A stretch of 64,000 bases of DNA from Sinorhizobium fredii NGR234 (GTDB taxonomy: Bacteria; Pseudomonadota; Alphaproteobacteria; Rhizobiales; Rhizobiaceae): NCBI RefSeq assembly GCF_000018545.1, contig NC_012586.1:1736001-1800000 (forward strand), read 5' to 3'. A program made the translations under genes and the position numbers. The notes under the pieces were generated by a model. That model saw only the letters and a list, made by a program, of their open reading frames with translations. It searched no databases and was not told where the DNA came from. How positions within the stretch are numbered: the first letter of the stretch is position 1; every line of letters begins with the position of its first letter. Positions 52,893 through 61,372 of this stretch are shown piece by piece.

Positions 52893-53861
52893 TCATTCCC
52901 GAAGCGTTTCGCGGACGCGGTCCCTGGCAGCGTCGTGCGCCTCCAGGGCGGCATTGCTCGTCTTGTCCAGCATGTCTTGGGCCGTGCCCATTGCCTCGCC
53001 GACTGCCGCGTTTGCCTTGGCGGCTAGGCTGCTGCGCACTTCGTCCGCCGCCTCGCCCATCGCATCGTCCTCAGTGTCCGTGTGGGGCAACGCCGCCCCG
53101 ATGGCTGCGCCGACGGCGAAGGCAAGCGCCCCGCCGACCAGCGGCTGGTCACGGAAGTGCTGGAGGATCGCCGCGTTGAGGCGCGCGCCCTGATCTTCCA
53201 GCGACCGTCCCGCCGACTGGGCGCTGCCGGCGAGAGACTTGCCGGTCTCCGAGATGGTATCCGACAGGCGGCTTGCCGAAGCACTGACCTGCCGCCAGGT
53301 CCTCGATGCCCAACCCGAGGCCTCGTCGAACAAATTGCCGGTCTCATCCCGTATGTCTTCGATCTGTTTTCCGGCCGCGTCGGCAAAGCCGCGATAGACC
53401 TTGCCGCTTTGATCGACGAAGTGGCCCGCCCGACGCCCCGCGGCATCCGTCATCGCCCTGAAACGATTGCCGCTTTCATCGGCGAAATGGCTGTACCGCT
53501 CGCCGAAGCTATCCTCGACCGGGCCGGTACGTTTCACCGAACCCGTCACGCTCGCAAGCGGATACTCGTCCGCAGCGTTGTCCGAGAACCGTGGTGCGCG
53601 CGAGCCCGGATTGGCAAGCAGCCAGGCGAGGCTTACCCCCATCAGCGCAACGGGGATGGGATTCGCCTTGAACGCCACGCCGAGATTGCTCAGATATTCG
53701 GCGCCGCCGCTCGTCTTGGCATAGTCGAGCACCTCGTCCATCAACTGACCGGGCGACATGCGCTCCTGGATGGCGTGCAGCTTTTCCTCGATCCGCTGGC
53801 GGTCGGCCTCGATCTCGCGCTGCAGGTCAGCAGCCGAGTGCGTGTGGGAATAGTCGTTCAT
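52893..53861 (-). CDS. DUF3618 / nutrient deprivation-induced protein
   Basis: A 322-residue protein. The N-terminal 60 residues (LQREIEADRQRIEEKLHAIQERMSPGQLMDEVL) match the DUF3618 domain and are predicted coiled coil. A short hydrophobic segment (PIPVALMGVSLAWLLAN) follows, then a long amphipathic region rich in Ala, Ser, Asp and Arg, and a glycine/alanine-rich hydrophobic segment LVGGALAFAVGAAIGAALP. In rhizobia such genes are annotated as starvation-induced. It is the third gene of a unit with a holin-like and a DUF883-like protein; its ATG overlaps the upstream stop. The function is unknown, probably envelope stress. Confidence 0.75.
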   Translation of the reverse strand: MNDYSHTHSAADLQREIEADRQRIEEKLHAIQERMSPGQLMDEVLDYAKTSGGAEYLSNLGVAFKANPIPVALMGVSLAWLLANPGSRAPRFSDNAADEYPLASVTGSVKRTGPVEDSFGERYSHFADESGNRFRAMTDAAGRRAGHFVDQSGKVYRGFADAAGKQIEDIRDETGNLFDEASGWASRTWRQVSASASRLSDTISETGKSLAGSAQSAGRSLEDQGARLNAAILQHFRDQPLVGGALAFAVGAAIGAALPHTDTEDDAMGEAADEVRSSLAAKANAAVGEAMGTAQDMLDKTSNAALEAHDAARDRVRETLRE

Positions 53862-54277
53862 TGCACTCTCTCCTTCACCACGTCGATGTCGCGCTGCAGG
53901 GAACTGGTCGTTCTATCGAACTTGAAGCTGCTGCCGCGCAAGACCGAGAGACTGCGGGAGATCATCGCCCAGGCGAGGAGCGCGATTGCGACGCCTATGA
54001 TGACGGCAGCCAGGGCATCGGAGTTCGGCTCCGTCATGCCCTGCGTGACGAGAAAGGCCGCCAGTCCCTGGACGGCCGCACTCAACAACACGCCGATCGC
54101 CCCGATTGCGAAGATCAAGCCGATGAGAAGCGTTTCAAGGCTGCCTATGGCCCGGTTGACGTTCTCGGATGCCTCTGCCTTGGCCAGATCGATTTCCTTG
54201 CGGAAGAGCCCGGATATATCCGCCACCAGACCCGTCATGAGTTCCGACAGGGGGCGGTCGTCCCGATGATTAGCCAT
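53858..54277 (-). CDS. Phage holin superfamily 3 (YqjE/DUF1469-like) membrane protein
   Basis: A 139-residue protein with two hydrophobic helices (about 48-75 and 87-108) after an amphipathic N-terminus LVADISGLFRKEIDLAKAEASENV. This is the PF07332 pattern shared with E. coli YqjE, not evidence of a prophage. In E. coli yqjD-yqjE-yqjK are stationary-phase genes; the same kind of trio is seen here. It overlaps both neighbours by 4-8 bases. Confidence 0.8.
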   Translation of the reverse strand: MANHRDDRPLSELMTGLVADISGLFRKEIDLAKAEASENVNRAIGSLETLLIGLIFAIGAIGVLLSAAVQGLAAFLVTQGMTEPNSDALAAVIIGVAIALLAWAMISRSLSVLRGSSFKFDRTTSSLQRDIDVVKERVQ

Positions 54278-54878
54278 TGCGCCGATCCTCCTCGAAATTC
54301 CAGCCGCTTTCGCTTGTTCGGGTGCTTGCCGATGGCGACGACGAAGACGGTTGGGAAACGGGTCGCCTGCTGCGGCGATGAGCCGAGGCCGTCAGGAAGC
54401 GGCTGGCCGCCAATCCGGCGATCGCCGCCATGCCCAGAAAGGCGAGCGGCTGTTTTCGGCCGAAGTCTTCCGCCATCCCGGCAATTTCCCCGAGGTCACG
54501 ACCTTCGATGCCGCGTGCCAAACCCTGAAGCGAACTGCCCATCTGCCTGGCATATCGGCCGAGCGCCCGTTGATCCGACTGTTCCAGCTCGCCGCCGACT
54601 TTCTCAAGGGCGGTCGCGACGCCGCTAAGCTGGCGTGCCGTCAGCTTTTTCTCGTCCTCGGCGATCCGGCTGACAGCTTGCTTGGCTTCTTCCGTCTGCT
54701 CATCGGCAAATTGGCGGAGTTCATCCAGATCCTCCCGCACGGCCTGCTGCAGGGAACGGTCCGTGGCGCCCTCGCCTTCCCTTGATCCCATGCCAGGCTG
54801 GTTGCGGGTATCTTCCGGCGTCGTTGCGGGCCAACCGGGTTGGTCGGCGGGGCGACGGCCGCTTATATCATTGTTCAT
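54270..54878 (-). CDS. Stress-type coiled-coil/membrane protein (YqjD/DUF883-like)
   Basis: A 202-residue protein. The N-terminal 60 residues are hydrophilic and probably disordered; then comes a coiled-coil stretch (VREDLDELRQFADEQTEEAKQAVSRIAEDEKK) and a short hydrophobic helix (QPLAFLGMAAIAGLAASRFL) ahead of a basic serine-rich tail. The layout recalls YqjD/ElaB proteins that tether ribosomes to the membrane, but direct homology is uncertain. The start at 54878 follows GGGAGAAGC. It leads the three-gene stress unit. Confidence 0.65.
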   Translation of the reverse strand: MNNDISGRRPADQPGWPATTPEDTRNQPGMGSREGEGATDRSLQQAVREDLDELRQFADEQTEEAKQAVSRIAEDEKKLTARQLSGVATALEKVGGELEQSDQRALGRYARQMGSSLQGLARGIEGRDLGEIAGMAEDFGRKQPLAFLGMAAIAGLAASRFLTASAHRRSRRPVSQPSSSSPSASTRTSESGWNFEEDRRNG

Positions 54879-55326
54879 GTTTGCTTCTCCCATGGCGGAA
54901 TGACTGTTTATGTCATTCAAACCAGCCACTTGCGGGCTTGTTCCATGGCAGCGGAGCGAGCTGAGCAAGCCCGCGCCCCTTCTACCGGGTGCCACTGACG
55001 TGCACTGGCCGTCTGTGGGCCGAAGTCACCGTGCTCCTGCAGCGCCGTGCGTCTTTTCAGACGCACAAAGATAGCTGTGGCACATGAGGTAAATGCAGAT
55101 CATTTTCGACACACCCTACCGGCCCGATTTTATCGAGGAGCTCGAAATCAGGAACTTGCGGATCGGATTCCGTCGACGTGGTCGCCAGCCGCTCCGGCAC
55201 AGGCGTCGTATTGACGTGCGGGAGCGGCGCGGGCATGTGCGCGTCGTAACGCTCGTGTGAGCGAGTCCGCGCTGACTTACAGTGCCGCGCGTCTTTTCTG
55301 ACGCGCAAGCGAAGGAGGAGACGCGA
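54879..55326. repeat. Intergenic region with two palindromic repeats (copies 2 and 3)
   Basis: No convincing gene in 448 bases. Copy 2 has inner stem GTGCGTC/GACGCAC (55047-55066); copy 3 has GCGCGTC/GACGCGC (55287-55306). Relative to copy 1, copy 2 shows a C-to-T and a matching G-to-A change, which preserves pairing. The stretch between the copies has minus-strand reading frames but no ribosome site or family resemblance. Confidence 0.6.
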
Positions 55327-55563
55327 TCACCGCGTGCGTGCCACTTTCTTCGGCGCGGGCAGAAGGCCTTCGCGCTGCAGTTTCTTGCGCGCAAGCTTGC
55401 GCGTGCGGCGAACGGCCTCGGCCTTTTCGCGAGCGCGTTTTTCGGAGGGCTTCTCGTAGGCGCTGCGCATCTTCATTTCGCGGAAGACGCCTTCGCGCTG
55501 CATCTTCTTCTTGAGAACGCGGAGAGCTTGGTCGACGTTGTTATCTCTGACGAGTACCTGCAA
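55327..55563 (-). CDS. rpsU: 30S ribosomal protein S21
   Basis: A 78-residue S21: [20 protein letters not shown], then [26 protein letters not shown] and a basic C-terminal tail. S21 binds the 30S platform and assists initiation. The initiation codon is TTG (55563-55561), with AAAGGA 6 bases upstream; the conserved N-terminus starts exactly there, so the TTG is genuine. Rhizobia often carry more than one rpsU. The location beside a cold-shock gene suggests this is a stress-regulated copy. Confidence 0.93.
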   Translation of the reverse strand: MQVLVRDNNVDQALRVLKKKMQREGVFREMKMRSAYEKPSEKRAREKAEAVRRTRKLARKKLQREGLLPAPKKVARTR

Positions 55564-55682
55564 AATATATCCTTTCCGTGTTGATCTACGACATGTCCCC
55601 TCGGGCTGAACCGAAGGAGGGCAATTTCAAATGCTGCGGCGACCTCGGCGGGGATAACACCTCGGAGCCGAGGGCGACCATT

Positions 55683-55970
55683 TCACTTGGCTGCCCTGAC
55701 ACGTAACGGTTTAAGCCAGGGCCTGCCATCGACAGTTGCCGCCGGACTGTTCGCCCTGACCGGCGAGGCCGTTTCCGCAGCATCGATATCGTGTTCGAAG
55801 ATGCGACGCTCAAAGGTCTCGGTACCGAGCCGGATGCGATACTGCGCTTCTCCGTGTTCGGCGGCGGGCAGGATGCCGACGATGCGGCAGGACCTGTCGG
55901 CGACCAGCATCCGCAATAGGTCGGCCTTCAGCACAACCGTATCGCCGACGCTGTAGGTGTTCCGGCTCAT
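55683..55970 (-). CDS. Hypothetical small protein (95 aa)
   Basis: A 95-residue protein beginning MSRNTYSVGDTVVLKADLLRML. The sequence suggests a small beta-barrel (VVLKADLLRMLVADRSCRIVGILP, QYRIRLGTETFERRIFEHDI) followed by a basic tail. I do not recognise a named family. The start at 55970 is set by AAGGAGATGGCG upstream. It sits between rpsU and cspA, which suggests a stress or translation-related role, but there is no direct evidence. Confidence 0.65.
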   Translation of the reverse strand: MSRNTYSVGDTVVLKADLLRMLVADRSCRIVGILPAAEHGEAQYRIRLGTETFERRIFEHDIDAAETASPVRANSPAATVDGRPWLKPLRVRAAK

Positions 55971-56043
55971 CGCCATCTCCTTCGTCTGTGCACCTTCGGG
56001 TGTCACAAGCAAAAAAGGCCGGGCGTTACCCCGACCTCCTCTT

Positions 56044-56080
56044 GAGCGCCGCGCATCCTTTCAGACGCGCAATGGCGCTC
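56044..56080. repeat. Rhizobial intergenic palindromic repeat, copy 4
   Basis: Outer stem GAGCGCC (56044-56050) with GGCGCTC (56074-56080), perfect. The inner stem GCGCATC/GACGCGC has one A-C mismatch relative to copy 1. It lies between the 95-aa gene and cspA. Confidence 0.65.
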
Positions 56081-56136
56081 TGTCATTCAAGCGCTCCCTG
56101 CCAGTACATCCGTGGTCAGCGGAGGCGAATGACAAA

Positions 56137-56346
56137 TCATGCAGCCCGCAGATTATCTGCCGAGCTCTTGCCGGACCTGTTGTCCCGGACGATGTCGTAG
56201 GTAACCTTCTGGCCCTCGACGAGCGAGCGCAGCCCGGCCCGTTCAACGGCGGAGATGTGAACGAAGACGTCCGTCGAGCCGTCGTCGGGCTGAATGAAGC
56301 CGAAGCCCTTGGTGCTGTTGAACCACTTTACGGTGCCTGAACTCAT
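56137..56346 (-). CDS. cspA: Cold-shock protein (CspA family)
   Basis: A 69-residue single-stranded nucleic-acid-binding cold-shock domain: [39 protein letters not shown], with both RNP motifs (KGFGFI and VFVHIS). It acts as an RNA chaperone. The ribosome site GAAAGGAAATC 3 bases before the ATG is part of a perfect inverted repeat in the 5' untranslated region. A long AT-rich stretch further upstream (GGTATATATAG near 56470) probably holds the promoter. Confidence 0.95.
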   Translation of the reverse strand: MSSGTVKWFNSTKGFGFIQPDDGSTDVFVHISAVERAGLRSLVEGQKVTYDIVRDNRSGKSSADNLRAA

Positions 56347-56349
56347 AAC

Positions 56350-56418
56350 GATTTCCTTTCAATGGTGGAGATTGCGAGCGAGTACTCGCCCGATTTGATC
56401 GATATTTGAAAGGAAATC
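56350..56418 (-). promoter_or_regulatory. Structured 5' leader of cspA sequestering the ribosome binding site
   Basis: In the mRNA, GATTTCCTTTC (56418-56408) is the exact complement of GAAAGGAAATC (56360-56350), which contains the Shine-Dalgarno sequence. The 11-bp helix encloses a 47-base loop that contains a perfect 12-base palindrome GCGAGTACTCGC (56378-56389). This would occlude initiation, a layout expected of a temperature-responsive leader. Confidence 0.65.
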
Positions 56419-56614
56419 TGGCGAAGCGCCTCGGCGCGTAGACAAAGGTCACAAGCAATGTTCGACGGGGGTATATATAGACCCCGCTTTGAGATATGCA
56501 ATGGAAAAACCAAATTTAAATGGCGAAAATGGCCTGAGCCACTCCAGAAATTGCACTTCGAAATATATTGCCTCTGAAGTGAGAGCAGGTGACGAATGCG
56601 CCGCGCCTTTGCGC

Positions 56615-58048
56615 TCAGCCGGCGCCGGGCTGCAGCCGGCTCGCTTCGTGACGTGAAAGCAGCGTCTCGATTTGGCGGGCGACGAAAACCGCATGCTCGG
56701 TCACCTGGGGCAGTCCCATTAATTCGCCGAAAGTGCCGCGCGCCAGCGGTCCGGCGATGAAGAGGGTCGGCTCCACCCGCCCGTTCTCGTCAACGGCGCG
56801 AGCTTGGAGATCGCAGGCGATCCCAAGACCGGTTTGGCACAGGGTGAGCACGCCCGCCCTCTCGAGTCCCGACAGAAAGGGTTGGGATTTCAGTATCTCA
56901 CCATGGGCGGGGCCGGTGGTCACGACGATCGCGTCCACGAGAATGCTGCGCAACGCGTCGCGGCCCCGCTGCCTGAGTTCTGCCCTGATCTCTCTGCCAT
57001 CCATCGCCACCGACGCGATCGAGGCGGCAAGAACTTCGAGCCGGCCGTCCTCGACCGCCTGATCCAGCACGGTTTCGACCTGCGGCGCTATGCGAAAACG
57101 ATGCACGTCCCAATAGGCACGCGCCAGCCGGGCGATGCGGCGGCGCTCGCCGATCGGCAGGGCTTGCCAGATCTGCTGGCCCTGTGCCCGCACCGCATCG
57201 ATAACCGGGTGCCAGCTCAATCCCTGTTGCCTGGCGATCCGCAGCGTCCGGCGGATGCGGCGAAGCAATTCGGATGCGCGGGTGATCGGCTCGGAGAGAA
57301 AGTCGCCAAACGGATCCTGAGCATCGGCGGGATGGCCGCGGGACCGCAAGCCGTGCCGCGATATGGAAATGACCGGCCCGCGGTGGCCCCTTTCGGTAAG
57401 CGCGGCAACCACGTCTGCCGCCGTCAGACCATTGCCGACGATGAGGACGCGATCCGTCGGCGCGATGCCGTCCAGCGCATCGGCCCTGGTCGAATCGGTG
57501 ACCAGTTTCGGAGAGGACGAAAGCGCCAGCAACGCTTTCGGCAGCGACGGAGCCGGATGGCTGACCGCCAGCACGACGACGTCGGCGACAAGCGTTTCGC
57601 CATCCTCCGCATGAAGCGTCCACCGGCCCTTCGAGCGCGCGACCTTGCACACCCGTTTGGGCCGATGCTCGATTGCCCCGCTGGCGACACGGGGAGTGAG
57701 TTCGGCCGCAACATAGTCGCCGAACACCGATCGCCGTGGATAGGCTATGCCATCGGCGCTGCAGGCGCCCGGATCGGCGGCGAGGATATCGGCCCTTATC
57801 AGATAGTCTGCAAAGCTTTCCGGTTCGTCCGGATAGAGACTCATCTTGAAAGCGGGGACATTGATCCGGTGGGCGGGCTCGGGCGTGTCGTAGGCAAGGC
57901 CGGCACCAAGCCTGGCGCGCGGTTCGAAGACGACGATACGGACCGGTCGCTCCGCGCCCAGAACGCGCGTGAGATGCAGCGCCACGGCGCCGCCCGTGAA
58001 GCCGCCTCCGATGATCGCCACGACCGGCACGGGTTCGAATTTTCGCAT
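56615..58048 (-). CDS. FAD/NAD(P)-binding protein (FAD_NAD_binding_9 type)
   Basis: A 477-residue flavoprotein. VVAIIGGGFTGGAVALHL is the N-terminal FAD fingerprint, RINVPAFKMSLYPDEPESFADYL a family motif, VLIVGNGLTAADVVAAL the second nucleotide site, and SILVDAIVVTTGP...PLARGTFGELMGLPQVTEHA the C-terminal signature. Members occur next to sulfur or nitrogen acquisition genes, and this one is divergent from a TauABC-type importer, so a role in oxidising an imported sulfonate or related compound is possible. GGGAG precedes the ATG at 58048. Substrate unknown. Confidence 0.82.
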   Translation of the reverse strand: MRKFEPVPVVAIIGGGFTGGAVALHLTRVLGAERPVRIVVFEPRARLGAGLAYDTPEPAHRINVPAFKMSLYPDEPESFADYLIRADILAADPGACSADGIAYPRRSVFGDYVAAELTPRVASGAIEHRPKRVCKVARSKGRWTLHAEDGETLVADVVVLAVSHPAPSLPKALLALSSSPKLVTDSTRADALDGIAPTDRVLIVGNGLTAADVVAALTERGHRGPVISISRHGLRSRGHPADAQDPFGDFLSEPITRASELLRRIRRTLRIARQQGLSWHPVIDAVRAQGQQIWQALPIGERRRIARLARAYWDVHRFRIAPQVETVLDQAVEDGRLEVLAASIASVAMDGREIRAELRQRGRDALRSILVDAIVVTTGPAHGEILKSQPFLSGLERAGVLTLCQTGLGIACDLQARAVDENGRVEPTLFIAGPLARGTFGELMGLPQVTEHAVFVARQIETLLSRHEASRLQPGAG

Positions 58049-58216
58049 GTGGCGCTCCCGAAGTTCTCGGCGCCCGGACACCGTCGAAGGGTGGAAAGCG
58101 ACCGTTCGCCTGGCGCCGCAATCGATGCAGGCGCAACTCGAACCTCGCATGCGACGCGTTCGAAGGAAAGAACTCACACGCCTCCTTCGAAAAAGAGAAT
58201 CATTTATCTCTACTAA

Positions 58217-58231
58217 ATTTATCGATTAAAT
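58217..58231. promoter_or_regulatory. AT-rich palindrome in the tauA promoter region
   Basis: ATTTA-TCGAT-TAAAT within CTACTAAATTTATCGATTA, 48 bases before the tauA-like start and in the 230-base divergent region. Similar AT-rich sites precede sulfur-acquisition operons in rhizobia (from memory); the regulator is unidentified. Confidence 0.4.
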
Positions 58232-58278
58232 AATCTTAAATTGAGACTGGCCTTCGCCCGCCACTTCAGGAGAGGAAA

Positions 58279-59289
58279 ATGACGATCCATCGTAGATCCT
58301 TCGCAGCACTCACTGCCGGCGTGGCCCTGGCCCTCGCACTCCCCACTTCCGCGGCATTCTCGGCAGACGTGACGCTCAACATCGGCTATCAGCCGATCGT
58401 CGAGCCGTCGCGCGTTCCGCAGGCTGACGGCACCTACGAGAAGGCGACCGGCGCCAAGATCAACTGGCAGAAATTCGACGGCGGCGCCGATGTCATCGCG
58501 GCGATCGCCTCCGGTTCCCTCGACATCGGCTATGTCGGTTCCTCGCCGCTCGCCGCGGCCGCCAGCCGTGAGTTGCCGATCGAAACCATTGCGCTCGTCG
58601 GCCTGATCAGCGAGGCCGAGGCTCTCGCGGTGCGCGGCATCGACAAGCCGGAACAGCTCGCCGGCAAGAAGATCGCCACACCCTTCGTGTCGACCGCCCA
58701 TTACAGCCTGCTGACCGCCCTGAACCACTGGAACGTCGATCCGAAATCCGTCGAGATCCTCAACCTGCGCCCGCCGGAGATCGCCGCCGCCTGGTCGCGC
58801 GGCGATATCGATGGCGCCTATGTCTGGGATCCGGTGCTCGCCGAAATCAAGAAGACCGGCACTGTGCTTGCGACGTCGGCCGACGTCGGCAATTGGGGCA
58901 GCCCGACCTTCGACGCCTGGATCGTCAGCAAGACGTTCGCCGAGGCGCATCCGGACGTCGTCGCGGCCTTCGTCAAGGTCACAGGCGATGCGACGGCCGC
59001 CTATCGCGCCAATCCCGAAGCCTGGGACGCCAAATCACCCGAGGCGGAGAAGATCGCCCGGCTGACCGGCGCCAAGCAGGACGAGGTTCCGGCGCTCCTC
59101 AAGGGCTACACCTTCCCGACACTCGAGGAACAGGCCGGCACCGATCTTCTCGGCGGCGGCACGGTCAAGGCGGTCGCAGCTACCGCAGCCTTCCTTAAGG
59201 AGCAGGGCAAGATCCCGACGGTGCTGGCGGCTTACGGCGCCTATGTCTCACCGCGCTGGGTGCAGGACGCAGCCAAGCTCTCCTTCTGA
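58279..59289 (+). CDS. tauA: Taurine/sulfonate ABC transporter solute-binding protein
   Basis: A 336-residue periplasmic protein with a Sec signal peptide (basic MTIHRR, hydrophobic core about 8-25, cleavage near AFSA-DV). The mature protein has the TauA/SsuA pattern: LNIGYQPIVEPSRV, GGADVIAAIASGSLDIGYVGSSPLAAAAS and RPPEIAAAWSRGDIDGAYVWDPVL. AGGAGAGGAA precedes the ATG. The VWDP segment favours taurine over nitrate. No tauD dioxygenase is in the window. Confidence 0.88.
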   Translation: MTIHRRSFAALTAGVALALALPTSAAFSADVTLNIGYQPIVEPSRVPQADGTYEKATGAKINWQKFDGGADVIAAIASGSLDIGYVGSSPLAAAASRELPIETIALVGLISEAEALAVRGIDKPEQLAGKKIATPFVSTAHYSLLTALNHWNVDPKSVEILNLRPPEIAAAWSRGDIDGAYVWDPVLAEIKKTGTVLATSADVGNWGSPTFDAWIVSKTFAEAHPDVVAAFVKVTGDATAAYRANPEAWDAKSPEAEKIARLTGAKQDEVPALLKGYTFPTLEEQAGTDLLGGGTVKAVAATAAFLKEQGKIPTVLAAYGAYVSPRWVQDAAKLSF

Positions 59290-59355
59290 GACATGGGACA
59301 GCGCGACGACGCGACCGCCCGCGGGCCGCGTCGTGGCAATTTCAAGGAGGAAGCC

Positions 59356-60159
59356 ATGAGCCAATTATCGTTCAACGAGGCCAGCCTTATCTATCCGGCG
59401 CGCGGCCGTGATGGCGCGGCGCAACTGGTGCTGGACCGGATCAATCTCTCCGTGTCGACCGGCGAGTTCGTCGTTGTCATCGGCCGGTCGGGGTCCGGCA
59501 AGACGAGCCTCCTCAATCTGGCGGCGGGCTTTCAGGAGCCGAGCGAAGGGAAAGTGGCACTCGACGGCAAGATCATCGAGGGGCCGGGCAGCGACCGCGC
59601 CGTCGTCTTCCAGGACGATGCCCTCTATCCCTGGCTCGACGCCCGCGACAACGTCGCCTTTCCCCTGAGGATCAAAGGCATGGGCGAGCGCGACCGACGC
59701 GCCCGGGCCGGCGAACTGCTTGAGCTCGTCGGCCTTCCCGAGGCAGGGAAACGGCGCATCTGGGAGCTTTCGGGAGGCATGCGCCAGCGCGTCGGCATCG
59801 CCCGGGCGCTCGCCGCCGAACCCCGCTTCCTCCTGCTCGACGAGCCGCTCGGCGCGCTCGATGCCCTGACGCGCAGCCGACTGCAGACCTTTCTCCTGGA
59901 CGTCTGGCGGAAGAGCCGCTCCGGCGCCCTTCTGATCACCCACAGCATCGACGAGGCGCTTCTCCTCGCCACCCGCATCGTCGTCCTGTCTCCCAATCCG
60001 GGCCGGGTCGCCGCCGACATCCCGAGCAGCTTTGCCGCCGACATTCTCGCCGGGGCGCCGGCAAGCGAGGTGCGCGCCTCGCCGGCCTTCAAACGCATGC
60101 ATGACGGCCTGACGGGTCTGATCCAAGCCATCGGCCCGGAAGAGGAGCTTGCCGCATGA
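59356..60159 (+). CDS. tauB: Taurine/sulfonate ABC transporter ATPase
   Basis: A 267-residue ATPase: Walker A IGRSGSGKTSLL, Q-loop AVVFQDDALYPWLDA, signature [15 protein letters not shown], Walker B FLLLDEPLGALD, and an H-loop ITHSIDEAL. The FQDDALYPWL stretch is typical of the TauB/SsuB group. The start at 59356 follows AAGGAGG. Its stop overlaps the permease ATG by 4 bases. Confidence 0.93.
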   Translation: MSQLSFNEASLIYPARGRDGAAQLVLDRINLSVSTGEFVVVIGRSGSGKTSLLNLAAGFQEPSEGKVALDGKIIEGPGSDRAVVFQDDALYPWLDARDNVAFPLRIKGMGERDRRARAGELLELVGLPEAGKRRIWELSGGMRQRVGIARALAAEPRFLLLDEPLGALDALTRSRLQTFLLDVWRKSRSGALLITHSIDEALLLATRIVVLSPNPGRVAADIPSSFAADILAGAPASEVRASPAFKRMHDGLTGLIQAIGPEEELAA

Positions 60160-61010
60160 CACTGACAACCGACCTGAACCAGTCCTATGGCTACGATGCC
60201 ACTGCAGAAAGGCGCGAGCCGGAACGACCGCCCGTCCGAAGGAGACAGGTGCCGGTTTGGCTGATCTCGCTCCTTACGGTCATCAGCCTCTTGCTGATCT
60301 GGGCGGCCGCCGCCTCGGCCGAACTCGTCTCCCCCGTCTTCCTGCCCTCCCCGGCCGTCGTCGCGTCTTCGCTCTGGAACCTCGTCACGGTCGGCTTCGT
60401 CGACTCGACTCTTGCACAACACGTGCTCGCCAGCCTTGGGCGCGTGCTCGGCGCGCTCGGCGTCGCCGTGCTGATCGGTGTCCCCGCCGGGCTTGCCATC
60501 GGCACGAGCCGCATCGGCCGGGGCATTCTCGACCCGATCGTCGAATTCCTGAGACCGCTGCCGCCGCTGGCCTATCTGCCGCTGATCATCATCTGGTTCG
60601 GCATCGGCGAAGTCTCCAAGATGACCGTCATCGCGCTGTCGATGCTGCCGTCGATCGTCATCTCGACGGCGGCCGGCGTGCGCTCGGTACCGAAGGATCA
60701 TATCAACGCCGCCCGTGCCTTCGGCGCCACCAGGCGCCAGGTGACGCTCCACGTCGTCCTGCCCTCCGCCCTGGCATCGATCCTGACCGGAACACGCATT
60801 GCCCTCGGCACCGGCTGGTCGACGCTGGTCGCGGCGGAACTGGTCGCCGCCACGCGCGGCCTCGGCTTCATGATCCAGTCGGCGGCCCAGTTCCTGGTCA
60901 CCGATGTGGTGATCGCCGGGATTGCCGTCATTGCGCTGATCGCCATATTGCTCGAGATCGCCGCGCGCGCCCTCGAAAAATGGCTGGCGCCCTGGGCTTC
61001 GGCACGGTGA
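60156..61010 (+). CDS. tauC: Taurine/sulfonate ABC transporter permease
   Basis: A 284-residue permease with six helices and the EAA loop DHINAARAFGATRRQVTLHVVLPSALASI. VEFLRPLPPLAYLPLIIIWFGIGEVSK is the TauC/SsuC family motif. It completes the importer. Downstream there is no further plus-strand gene; a broken minus-strand flavoprotein remnant begins within a few bases. Confidence 0.93.
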   Translation: MTLTTDLNQSYGYDATAERREPERPPVRRRQVPVWLISLLTVISLLLIWAAAASAELVSPVFLPSPAVVASSLWNLVTVGFVDSTLAQHVLASLGRVLGALGVAVLIGVPAGLAIGTSRIGRGILDPIVEFLRPLPPLAYLPLIIIWFGIGEVSKMTVIALSMLPSIVISTAAGVRSVPKDHINAARAFGATRRQVTLHVVLPSALASILTGTRIALGTGWSTLVAAELVAATRGLGFMIQSAAQFLVTDVVIAGIAVIALIAILLEIAARALEKWLAPWASAR

Positions 61011-61019
61011 GTGCCGGCC

Positions 61020-61372
61020 AGACTCTCAATAGTCTCCGAAGCTATTCCAGCATGGTCGCGGCGATCGACGGCCTGCGCCTGCACCCGGATATCCGGTACT
61101 GCCGTGATCTCCCAGAACCGGCCGGCCGTCAAAGCCCCCGACCGCATAAAGGCCGGCCGCGCTCGCCTTTTCCGCCGAGGACGCGCGAGCCTGCATCGAC
61201 GGAGAGGCCGAGACCGAGCAGGTCCCGTGTGATCAAGCCTTGCTGCTGCATTTGCTTGAGCAGCGGCGAATGGGCGACGCCGGCGCGCTCCATTCCGGTG
61301 CAATTGACGATCCGCGACAGAGAAACCATCCGGCCAAAGGCAACGCGGTCGATCAGGACGATCTGACCGGAG
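61020..61372 (-). pseudogene. 3' remnant of an FAD/NAD(P)-binding flavoprotein gene
   Basis: The minus strand from kduD to tauC reads, with frame changes, as the C-terminus of the same general family as the protein at 56615: VAFGRMVSLSRIVNCTGMERAGVAHSPLL, LLGLGLSVDAGSRVLGGKGE, then in another frame GALTAGRFWEITAVPDIRVQ. The frame breaks near 61130-61150, where a GGGGG run is found. The 5' part of the gene is missing: the remnant is cut at the kduD stop. It is a decayed end, not functional. Confidence 0.75.

Noticed and set aside
53858..54277. Prophage signal from the holin-family hit
   Set aside because: The family includes chromosomal YqjE-like stress proteins; no other phage genes are present.
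55057..55308. Minus-strand 83-codon frame between two palindromic repeats
   Set aside because: Both ends are made of repeat sequence, there is no ribosome site, and no family resemblance.
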